From: Gonium pectorale
Taxonomy: Eukaryota > Chlorophyta > Chlorophyceae > Chlamydomonadales > Volvocaceae
Length of the DNA stretch: 16,591 nt
Assembly: GCA_001584585.1 (NCBI GenBank)
Contig: LSYV01000104.1
Span: forward strand, 158,608-175,198
Reading direction: 5' to 3'
Shown: positions 9,398-16,591 of the stretch, piece by piece
How positions within the stretch are numbered: the first letter of the stretch is position 1
Layout: each line of letters begins with the position of its first letter
Program-made: the position numbers and the translations under genes
The notes under the pieces: generated by a model
Told to the model about the DNA's origin: nothing
Databases searched by the model: none
What the model saw: only the letters and a program-made list of their open reading frames with translations

Positions 9398-9778
9398 TCA
9401 GCTGTTAAGCCTTTCCTCTTCCACAGGCGGCGGCGTGTTGGCTTGTCGCCGCCTGTGGTTGGATCTTCCGCGCGCAGCGGGCTCGACCCTCTCCTGGCCG
9501 CTGGTGGTGTTCGATGGGGCGGAAGGCTCCGCACGCACAGCGGTAGCAGCGGCCTCGCGGTCCTCAGCAGCAGGCCTGGCCGCCTGCAGCTGCTCGCACA
9601 GCCTGCTCAGCTGCTCCTGCATCGTGCGAACCGCCTCGAGCGCGCGCAGCTGTGTCGTCCCAAGCTCAGAGACCTTGGTCTGCATGGCGTCAAGTCGGGC
9701 CCCCATGTCCAGGCCCTGCAGCTTGTCGAGCTGCTCTTTAAGGGCATCCAGCTGCACTTTCTGCTCCCGCACGGCGAC
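9398..9778 (-). CDS. Channel last exon: coiled coil and stop
   Basis: Acceptor ..catgcag, phase 0, 126 codons then TGA at 9400-9398. It begins VAVREQKVQLDALKEQLDKL and keeps a heptad pattern with few breaks for about 80 residues (MQTKVSELG, LEAVRTMQEQLSRLCEQL). It then becomes a basic, proline-rich tail ending EEERLNS. A C-terminal coiled coil in a tetrameric channel usually drives assembly or partner binding. Confidence 0.85.
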   Translation of the reverse strand, partial: VAVREQKVQLDALKEQLDKLQGLDMGARLDAMQTKVSELGTTQLRALEAVRTMQEQLSRLCEQLQAARPAAEDREAAATAVRAEPSAPSNTTSGQERVEPAARGRSNHRRRQANTPPPVEEERLNS

Positions 9779-12700
9779 CTGCATGGGCGGGAGAACACAT
9801 CAATGAAGTGTTGGTGCCGATAGATAGACACAGTCCGTCCGGACGCAAGACCTGGCTGGGTGTACGTTGCAGATAGAGCGTGCCTAAAAAATGGCTTACC
9901 TGATAAGGCATGGGTTCACACAAACATATGCAAGGGGAAATAACATGGCACATGCATGGCAGCGGCTGGAACCAAACCTCCATGTACGAGGACTTCACGT
10001 GCTGATCGCTCGGCCAGGTGTACCATATTAGCTTACCTGCATGCCCGAAACTGCAGCTTGTGTGTTGGCCATCCCCGATCCGATGAGGGCCTTCATCACC
10101 CCCAGCCGCCCCGTGGACTCAGCCACCCAGGCCACCTCAGCGGTTCCGGAGGGCTCACTACTGCCGTGCACAGCTGGCGGCGCCGACACTGGTGTTGGCG
10201 CCTTGCCGCCCTCTGCTGGCTCCAAACGCCTTTCCTCCTGTGACATACCGGCGGCGGGCAAATGCAATCAATCTATCTCCAGCGATAAATTCACTTTACA
10301 TGCACATGTATCTAACGGAGATTCCCCCATTACGTATAGTGACCAAAGCATCGAACCAGCGTTGCAGCCAGCACCATTCTACACTTGACAATTCACCTGT
10401 AAAGCATGCTCGGTAACCTTGTTCCACCGGATACAAACAGCACATATGCACGTATGCATGTGGTGGATGGGCACCAATCAACCAGGCTGTGCACTCTGTG
10501 CACTCGGGCTGTGCCAGTTCGCTGCAGCCTCCCGCAATGCATGCCCGTTTTGGATACTGGCCGTGGTACGTACGCGTAGCCACCAATGCAAGGCCCGCCC
10601 GTATAGGGCCACACTGCTTTATTTGGGCAGATCAAGGCACCTTCATCTTGAAATCTTTTGAACAGATGTGCGTTTGCTTAGGCATCAAAGTCGTAACTAT
10701 ATGTGTGCAGCGACAGTAGCCGTGCGCCTACCCCCGTAAATGCGCGTGCCCAATCCCGTATACGTACGTACGTACCCAGCATAAGATCCCAACCAAGCAA
10801 GCCCACCTGCAATATCATCACTACGTGGCCATGTGAGGCGTGGAAGAACGTCTCGTCGCACTGCTTCCGGAACCAGCGGGGCAGGAGCAGATCCACCTCC
10901 ACCACGAGGGCGGCCTTGCTCTTCATTCGGTTGACCTCCCGGTCGTACGACACCCGGTCGTACGCATCACCGATGACCTGCGTGCCGTGCCGGTTATTAT
11001 GCGTACTTGGCAAGGTACGGAAACATGTGCGAAAACCTGCCACGGCACGGCAGCAGGTACGTGTCATGTCGACTGCAATAGCATCTACCTCGAGATCCAA
11101 AGGCACATAAGGTGACCCTGGCACGCAGGTTCAAATGCATAACTGCCACGTACCTTCACGTCCCACTTGATGACGCATATATACACACCAACTCACCGCG
11201 ATCAGCAGGTTGAGGAGAATGATGGAGACGAACATCATGCTGGGAGTGCAGGCAGCAGGGGCAAACGTAGCATATGATTAAAGGCGTACGATTATTGCAT
11301 GCTTGGGCAGATTATGTACACGAGATGTGTATATGAAATGCAATCTTGCAATTGCATGTACGTAGAGACCTTGCAGCTGTGACACGGAATGGCATCACAG
11401 GGCTACGAATCCAGTCCATTGCTGCCTCCCTTCTACTCACAAAATGCTGCAAACTACTGCTGAGAGGCTGGTAACAGCAGCGGCTGCGCCTGAGTCCGGA
11501 TCCAGCAGTATATCTGGGTCAAAGTTGCTGTACATCATTGTGTACAGCCGTACTAACACCAGCACGAAAATGGGGTGCCTGGGTCCATCGCTGTCGCTGC
11601 CCTGGCCTGGCGACAGGTCCACCGCAAGCACCAGGATTGACAGCGTAAAGCCGGCGAAGATGAAGCCCAGGAACACGAAGAACCACCGCAGGTCCCACGT
11701 CACCTCTTGCACCATTCTGTGCGTGGAAACGCGGCAGGACGAACATAATTCGTTAAGGCTAGCTGACATTTGATTCGAATTCCCACATGGACGTGTTACA
11801 CAATACTGTGCTCCTTAAGTTCCTTTTCAACCAATCGGTAGGGCACCGGGCGGCCCTTCATCTCTATATATCTCCTTACGTAGTCTCTATTCCACATGAT
11901 CTCGCAGCAGCCACCTACCGGACAAAGTTGCCCAGGCCCTCCATGACCATCATGTAGCCGAGCATGCGCCAGAACAGCACCAGCACCAGCGCGGCGGCCA
12001 GGCAGCGGATGACAACTACGGGCACCGCACAGCTCCAGTGCAGACCAAGAAACAGAGCCATCAGAATAATCTGCGGGAGTAATTAGCACGGATGGGCTCG
12101 AGCACTGCTGCCAGTGTGTGTAGCACCTTGCAAACCGCATGGCGGCAACTGCCATGAAGCCAGACCCCACTGGGCCCCTCCCAAGGTAGAGGACTGGAAG
12201 AGTCGCATGCCACCAGGTGACAGCTGCAACACAGGGCTAATGAAGAATTAGCTGAAAGTAAACCGCATTCTATGGTCTGGACTGCAACAGCTAGAACAGT
12301 ACTGAGAAACGATGCTGGAGTTGGGCATAGTTACTTTTTTGAGCGGTAACTGTACACCAAACACACCTACCTGTGCAGTGTCAAACATCGTCCAGGAGTG
12401 TTGGAGCCAGGCCCGAAGGCCCTCTGTCCACATCTGTCGCAGCTCCAGCACCGCATACTCGAAGGTCATCACCGCCAAGGCCACGAGGGTGGACAGCCGC
12501 CATCCAACAGGCTGGCGGCAGCTTGCTGTCTCTGCAGACGCGCCACCATCGCTGCTAAGGCTCAGAAGCACGTACGACACAAAGAGTGCCGTGTAGAATG
12601 CCCGAATGGCAAACAAGCCCAGCACCACGAACCTGCAATAATCAGAGTATGTATGGCATTGCATGTTAGCACCAGCATAGCGACAAGCCAGTGTACATAC

Positions 12701-15700
12701 CCATCTTCAAGATATGCATACATTACGCCAGTTGAGGAGTCTCTTGATGAGCAGATTAGGAATGATATTTTGTCAACTTTGTATAGAACGAGCAGGATGA
12801 GCCCCACTACGTGCATGTCATGTGTAGGCATGCAGTTCACGTGCGTCCATGTGGGGAAACTTACGTGCTCCCCAATTACGTACCGCCGTGTGTATGCAGT
12901 CCCTCACGACATTAGCTGCGCCTACCGTGTGTATGCAGTCCACCGGAGCTCGACCACAGCCCTAAGGGCTGGACACGTCCACACATCACGAGGGATGCCC
13001 GGGCTGACAAGCAGCTGCTGAAGGGTGTTGGCCGTCAATATCGTGGCTGCGTTAGGAAGTTGCAAAATGAGAAGACCGGCATGATATTCCTGCCACGTGA
13101 GGCGCTCGGTGCACCACACCCATGGCCAGGTGTTGTGCCAGGCTGCTGTGGGGCTGGCGCGGACCTCACTGCCATCCTGCTGCTTCTGTCGTTTTGACGA
13201 AGACAGCTTGCCTATCAATGCCATGGCGGCTTTGAAGGTCGCTACTACTGTCGACTGGAGCAGTACCATGAAGACGTAGTAGACCGCAGGAGCTGCCAAA
13301 GCGATTGCCATGGCAGCGGCAGCCAGCACACCGCTGGGTCCACAGCAGTGTAGGAACAGGAGTGCCTGGGCTGCCATCCTGCATGCACACATAAGAGCAC
13401 ACTATGCGTAGGGCATCGGCATATCATGCCACTGTACTGCATGTTTGGAGAAATGGGAAGCACGGCGGGTCACATACAAAACTGGCAATATGATCATGAG
13501 GCCTGTACAGTGTATAAAATGATACACACCTGTATGTGTCCATTGCTGTCTCTACAACTTGCATGCTGGCCGTGCTGGCGTCCTCCAGGTCCGTGGATGG
13601 TTTCTCGGGGGTCTCTGCTGATAGAAGTCTTTCTAAAATTAGAATTACCCGCCTCTCCACCCAGCCCATAACATCAACGACGGTCTGCCATGTGTCACCA
13701 CGAACATAGCTGTCTAGCTGGCTGTATGTTTCCTCTTCGTCGGATGGTTCAGACAAGCTCGGCCAGGCTTGCGGTGGACGAACAGCAACAGGTAGGAACG
13801 CCCTGCCCCGCCCATGCACTGATTGCATCACGAGCGGGACTTTCCTTGTTGAACAAAGCTCGAAATCCTTCAAATCCACCACAGGGCTTGTGCGGACCGC
13901 CATTAGGAACGTGGCCAGTGGAATTGGCTTAGCCGCCAGGTCCTGCATACATACACGAGGAAACGTTGGCCAGTAAGTAAACGTGCATGTACCGATGACA
14001 CAGGTGTTTGGCCAAGATAGCAACCGTCTGCTCATCATGGGGTAACAAAGAGCAACACGATGGTGGTGTTGGTACATACCCATGGGCTGCCTCGGCTGCT
14101 CACCGGACCACCTCGTTCCTTTATACACGCCCGTATTAAGCCGGGTGCGGCTTACATATTCATCATCAATACGATGTACTTCTTATCTGGTTTGCGCACC
14201 TTCAACAGCAGCTCAAATGGCACCGGCGCGTTGTCAGAGCCATACGCGTCCACCTTGACCGAGGCAAGCAGCCCCTCTCTCAGCAGCTCTGTGCATTCAA
14301 TTGGCTGCTGTTCAATTGCCAGGAGTGTCCGGCAAAGGAAGCACAGTAGGCTGGAGTCTGTCCATATGCTTTTGAGTGTACCTTCCGTACTGCTGGGGGC
14401 TCCAACTCTTTTCCTAATACATTGAGCTAGCCCCCGCAGCGTTGACAGGTCCCAAGATCCTTGGATCAACTCCATGCCATCCTCAAAAGTTACCTGCAGA
14501 GTCGCAGTTCAAGGGCTTGCTTGTACTGAATGCGTTTGCAATGTCCAAGGCCAAAGCTCCAGAAAGACATGTATTATGACTGTTATTTGCATCTATTTCT
14601 CTAGATGTGACTCCCCCCCCCAAATGCCTTACACATTGATCATGATGTGCGCCGGTAGTCGTTCAGCATTTACCTGACATGCTAGCCACTCTGAAAGCTG
14701 GCTCACACATTGCTGCCTATCGTCTGACACATTTTCCGCAACGAAGTGGAGGATCACCTCCGCTGCCTCAAAGCTTCCGTGTTGGAGACCAATCATCAAT
14801 AGGGAAGGACCTGGCTGCAAGTACAAAGGGTGGGGCGGAACATGTATCATGGCAGAACAAACGTAGCCCCGCTTTGGTGACCTTCGTGTTAGTTTCTGCT
14901 GGTTCGTTCCCCGCATAAAACAGGAGTAACTATGTACGGCCCTTCAGCTCACAGTCGTGGTATGCCGACCATCAGGGTCGTCATCATGAGCCACATCAAG
15001 CCGGACAAGTCGCATTAGGTACTGGTCATCGGCCTCATTGGACTCCTTCTTGTCTAATTGAAGATCCCAGCCGAACTGGAGTAGCTCCTTAACAACCTCG
15101 TAGTGGTTCCTCCGCACGGCGTGATACATTGGAACTGAGCCTCCCTGTTAGTGTGCATACACACAATTGGGCACATCAAGGGCATACCATGGCCATTCGG
15201 CAGCTCTCAGTTGAGCTCGTAGGCAGAATGGGGTGTGGAGCCCTGTAGCTTCTACGCAAGCCATGCCTGTGATGTTGAGGTACGTGGTGCGTACGTGGGG
15301 GATACATGCCAACTGGAAAGACTGGTTCGAATGGCAAAGATAGATGATAGTGAAGCATCGCATGCATGGCCAAAATAGCACAAGCGGTAGGTATATTAGC
15401 TGTTAATTATGCGAGCCGCCATGAGACAATTGGGATGTATATAGACTCGAACGTTGGCGTACATTATGCCTAAACAACACATGCAAATGTTTTGTGCAGT
15501 TACACATCATCAGCACTAGCCAACCTAACAACTGGGCAAAACGTTGTAAATCAATTTTGTAGCTGTGTGAGTCCTATGATCCTGTTGAAAGGTCGATGTA
15601 TACGGTATAGTAGTAGAAATAGGTTGGTGAAGAGGTTCTGTGCACACACAGAATTGCAAGACCCGAATAGAGACACATCACACGCACACACGGATATCCG

Positions 15701-16473
15701 AAGTGAACCGGTTTGCTAGTTTCAGGGCACGGTATGGGTAACCTGATGCAAACACAAAACACACACGTTGGGTCATCAGATTTCGTAACAGAACACGCTG
15801 GACAGCACATACATATGAAACATAGATATCGGTGCAACTTGGTGAAACCAGCAGCAGATTCCAATTTGTGCACAGCCCGCATTGTTGGTTATTAAGCAGT
15901 AACTATAGATGCGGGTAATGGTGGGCTGTTGCTTATGCATAGTGACGTATACATGGGCATGCATGTATGGTGCACCCATGCTTATGCGCACCGCACGCAC
16001 CGCATCCATTGCCTTTGTGTTGGCTTCCCCCACAAGCAGCGCCTTAACGACCTCCACATGGCCTTCCAGCGCCGCATGGTGCAGCGGCGTCCGCTTCTCC
16101 TGTACGTGGAATGTATAGGTGGAGCCGGGAGAAGAGGCAGCAACTCTGGAGCGTTGTCCCATGCAAGGTACAGTTGGCCTAAGTGTATGTTGCGGTCAGC
16201 AAAGTAAGGTGCTGCTAGCTGTTGAATGCTGTGGCCTTCCATGGAAGTCCTGTTCAGAGCCTTCATGGGTGCGTGCAGCTATCATGATAGGATTGGGTAA
16301 AGCTCCATGAACGTTCTAGCATATAGCCACCCACAACACAAGGGCCGACATGAGTGGAGCTTGCACATGCTCACCTCATCGTCAGCCTCAGCGTTGGCTC
16401 CCCCCGCCAGTAGCGCCTGTACAACCTCCGCGTGGCCTTTGACTGCCGCATGATGAAGCGGAGTCAGCGTCTC
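9398..16473 (-). CDS. Ankyrin-repeat TRP-like cation channel, spliced, 5' partial (exons joined)
   Basis: Fifteen exons read on the minus strand: 16473-16375, 16099-16001, 15144-14953, 14814-14674, 14493-14156, 14095-14080, 13942-13530, 13378-12926, 12632-12371, 12070-11919, 11716-11441, 11239-11197, 10977-10807, 10237-10037 and 9778-9398. Together they make 3237 bases (1078 codons plus TGA), and the intron phases match at every junction. Visible order by residue: ankyrin repeats 1-66, degenerate ankyrin-like region 67-177, linker 178-433, hydrophobic stretch about 434-490, pre-S1 about 560-583, S1 584-610, S2 about 632-653, S3/S4 665-722, S5 722-752, pore loop about 770-785, S6 800-830, then a coiled coil 953-1035. 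The S4 region has few basic residues, so the channel is probably not voltage-gated. From the family I infer a plasma- or ciliary-membrane cation channel with cytosolic ends; ion selectivity cannot be told. The N-terminus lies beyond the right edge. Confidence 0.85.
10037..10237 (-). CDS. Channel exon: C-terminal disordered linker
   Basis: Acceptor ..gtcacag, donor gtaagc, 67 codons, phase 0 to 0. It begins EERRLEPAEGGKAPTPVSAP and is rich in A, P, G and S, later SGTAEVAWVAESTGRLGVMK. It is probably a flexible cytosolic linker before the coiled coil. Confidence 0.75.
10397..10417 (-). CDS. Possible 7-codon microexon in the channel gene
   Basis: Inside the 569-base intron 10238-10806, GTTACC..TTACAG lies between ..gaacaag and gtgaat. 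It would add VTEHALQ in phase 0, one heptad. The acceptor has no pyrimidine tract and the frame works without this exon, so it is only a candidate. Confidence 0.15.
10807..10977 (-). CDS. Channel exon: end of S6 and proximal C-terminus
   Basis: Acceptor ..cacgcag, donor gtgggc, 57 codons, phase 0 to 0. It begins VIGDAYDRVSYDREVNRMKS, the family's post-S6 segment, then AALVVEVDLLLPRWF. Both halves match the usual gate-linker followed by an acidic and leucine-rich helix in TRP and polycystin-like channels. Confidence 0.87.
11197..11239 (-). CDS. Channel exon: S6 core (43 bases)
   Basis: A tiny exon between ..ctcccag and gtgagt, phase 2 to 0, read F-MMFVSIILLNLLIA. It joins to VIGDAYDRV in the next exon to give the very conserved S6 signature LLNLLIAVIGDAYDRV. 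The signature confirms both splice sites. Confidence 0.9.
11441..11716 (-). CDS. Channel exon: helix S5 and pore loop
   Basis: Acceptor ..gcacag, donor gtgagt, 276 bases, phase 2 to 2. S5 is WFFVFLGFIFAGFTLSILVL. The turret is polar (SPGQGSDSDGPRH). The pore helix and filter region read LVRLYTMMYSNFDPDILLD, in the position of the family's M.GDFD-type motif. The exon ends at the start of S6 (TSLSAVVCSI). Confidence 0.87.
11919..12070 (-). CDS. Channel exon: helices S3 and S4
   Basis: Acceptor ..cccgcag, donor gtaggt, 152 bases, phase 0 to 2. It begins IILMALFLGLHWSCAVPVVV, then the S4-like RCLAAALVLVLFWRMLGYMM and EGLGNFVR. The R..L...W.R spacing lacks the repeated basic ladder of voltage-gated channels, which fits a TRP-type gate. 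Confidence 0.85.
12371..12632 (-). CDS. Channel exon: helices S1 and S2
   Basis: Acceptor ..attgcag, donor gtaggt, 262 bases, phase 2 to 0. S1 is VVLGLFAIRAFYTALFVSYV. A loop with one cysteine (TASCRQPVGW) leads to S2, LSTLVALAVMTFEYAVLELR. The exon ends SWTMFDTAQ at the start of S3. Confidence 0.87.
12886..12941. repeat. 17-bp direct repeat across a splice donor
   Basis: CCGTGTGTATGCAGTCC (plus strand) occurs at 12886-12902 and 12925-12941, 39 bases apart. The second copy covers the end of a channel exon and the first base of its donor. The first copy lies in the intron. Confidence 0.95.
12926..13378 (-). CDS. Channel exon: extra hydrophobic stretch and pre-S1
   Basis: Acceptor ..catgcag, donor gtaggc, 453 bases, phase 2 to 2. 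It starts MAAQALLFLHCC and carries a hydrophobic run of about 50 residues (VLAAAAMAIALAAPAVYYVF, then MVLLQSTVVATF), long enough for two membrane passes. A basic stretch follows (KLSSSKRQKQQ). The end, LRAVVELRWTAYTR, joins directly to RFVVLG of the next exon, the usual basic pre-S1 to S1 transition. One copy of a 17-base direct repeat covers its donor site. Confidence 0.85.
13530..13942 (-). CDS. Channel exon: cytosolic linker
   Basis: Acceptor ..tatgcag, donor gtgtgt, 413 bases, phase 0 to 2. It begins DLAAKPIPLATFLMAVRTSP. An acidic patch (SLSEPSDEEETYSQLDSY) and a helix with ERRVILILERLLSAE follow. The segment leads into the membrane domain. I see no catalytic motif in it. Confidence 0.82.
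14080..14095 (-). CDS. Channel microexon of 16 bases (tentative)
   Basis: The previous exon ends in phase 2 and the next begins in phase 0, so 1 mod 3 bases must be supplied between them. The segment after ..gtgagcag and before gtatgt does this without a stop, giving the join MMN-IRGSPW-DLAAK. An alternative is a weak donor at 14165 (ATC|gtattg) followed by a 39-base exon, 14118-14080, which also stays in frame. Transcript data would be needed to choose. Confidence 0.45.
14156..14493 (-). CDS. Channel exon: linker after ankyrin region
   Basis: Acceptor ..ctgcag, donor gtaagc, 338 bases, phase 0 to 2. It begins VTFEDGMELIQGSWDLSTLR and ends KKYIVLMMN plus two bases. It has no clear domain. 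Helical leucine patterns (LSTLRGLAQCIRKRV, CTELLREGLLASVKV) suggest it carries on as solenoid-like repeats. Confidence 0.75.
14674..14814 (-). CDS. Channel exon: ankyrin-like helices
   Basis: Acceptor ..cttgcag, donor gtaaat, 47 codons, phase 0 to 0. It reads PGPSLLMIGLQHGSFEAAEV and then ILHFVAENVSDDRQQ. The LLMIGLQHGSFEAAEVIL pattern is a weak ankyrin-type helix pair. It keeps the phase-0 rule of the neighbouring exons. Confidence 0.78.
14953..15144 (-). CDS. Channel exon: degenerate ankyrin repeat and acidic loop
   Basis: Acceptor ..ctaacag, donor gtgagc, 64 codons, phase 0 to 0. It starts GGSVPMYHAVRRNHYEVVKE, still in ankyrin register (PMYHAV, HYEVVKELLQFGWDL). It then runs into a charged stretch with KKESNEADDQ and AHDDDPDGRH that is not ankyrin-like. 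The 856-base intron upstream of it (15145-16000) shows no further ankyrin-like reading frame. Confidence 0.8.
16001..16099 (-). CDS. Channel exon: second ankyrin repeat (33 codons)
   Basis: The exon is 99 bases, bounded by ..gtacag and gtgcgt, phase 0 to phase 0. The protein begins EKRTPLHHAALEGHVEVVKA and ends VGEANTKAMDA. It is the same length, phase and register as the exon before it, with clear sequence similarity, so the two derive from an exon duplication. Confidence 0.92.
16375..16473 (-). CDS. Channel exon: one ankyrin repeat (33 codons)
   Basis: Acceptor ..taatag and donor gtgagc bound exactly 99 bases, phase 0 to phase 0. The translation starts ETLTPLHHAAVKGHAEVVQA and ends GGANAEADDE, a textbook 33-residue ankyrin repeat (TPLHHA, GHxEVV, LL.GGAN). 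More repeats probably lie upstream, outside the window. The 118 bases from here to the right edge look like intron. Confidence 0.92.
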
Positions 16474-16591
16474 CTATTAATTGGTAAGTGAAAAGCAAGA
16501 AACAAGGAGAGTTATGAGGCTTAGCGCGGTTTACAGATATGTAAAGGATATTGACCAAATCAACGAAAGCCGCTATCTAATGGGATCGGCT

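Noticed and set aside
12562..12840. Minus-strand reading frame with a hydrophobic stretch (VVGLILLVLYKVDKISFLI) that could be a channel helix
   Set aside because: Splicing from 12926 directly to 12632 restores WTAYTR-RFVVLG in frame, with the pre-S1 to S1 layout of the family. Including this stretch needs a 23- or 41-base intron or breaks the frame.
1..16591. Plus-strand genes, tRNA, rRNA, CRISPR or transposon ends
   Set aside because: Plus-strand frames lie opposite real exons or are low-complexity. I saw no cloverleaf, rRNA core, spaced repeat array, terminal inverted repeats or transposase motif.

Overview
This is eukaryotic nuclear DNA, most likely from a chlorophycean (volvocine-type) green alga. 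Both recognisable genes are on the minus strand and are split into many short, GC-rich exons by small GT-AG introns of about 60 to 850 bases. The exons strongly favour G or C at codon third positions. The introns are nearer 50% GC and full of short self-complementary runs (repeated GTAC, CATG, CTAG). An ABCG transporter with a plant-like cysteine-rich extracellular part beside an ankyrin-repeat cation channel also fits a green alga. No rRNA, tRNA, CRISPR array, operon or bacterial signal is visible.

Right half (about 9398-16473, minus): the 3' part of a gene for an ankyrin-repeat, six-transmembrane cation channel of the TRP-like class. Fifteen exons join in a consistent reading frame to give 1078 visible residues: two perfect 33-residue ankyrin repeats (one per exon), degenerate repeats, a linker, an extra hydrophobic stretch, helices S1 to S6 with a pore loop and a classic S6 end (LLNLLIAVIGDAYDRV across an exon junction), and a long C-terminal coiled coil ending at a TGA at 9400-9398. 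The N-terminus lies beyond the right edge.

Left half (187 to about 6714, minus): the 5' part of a gene for an ABCG-family (white-brown complex) ABC transporter. Fourteen exons join in frame to give 837 residues: a signal peptide, a cysteine-rich ectodomain of about 600 residues, one transmembrane helix, a Q/E/K-rich juxtamembrane segment, and the start of the nucleotide-binding domain. The last visible exon stops at ...NAIM, the residues that normally stand just before Walker A (GPSG.GKT). Walker A, the rest of the nucleotide-binding domain and the membrane domain lie beyond the left edge.

Middle (6715-9397): unresolved. There are exon-like segments on the minus strand with splice signals (best at 9115-9041, 8687-8525, 8397-8312, 7331-7248 and 7130-7030). 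They could be the real 5' end of the transporter gene, with an alternative signal peptide at 9115, or a separate small secreted-protein gene. This is the least certain and most open part of the window.

The two genes run head to tail. Nothing in the sequence shows that they work together. By family, one would be a stimulus-gated cation channel (intracellular ankyrin and coiled-coil ends) and the other a membrane exporter with a large extracellular domain.
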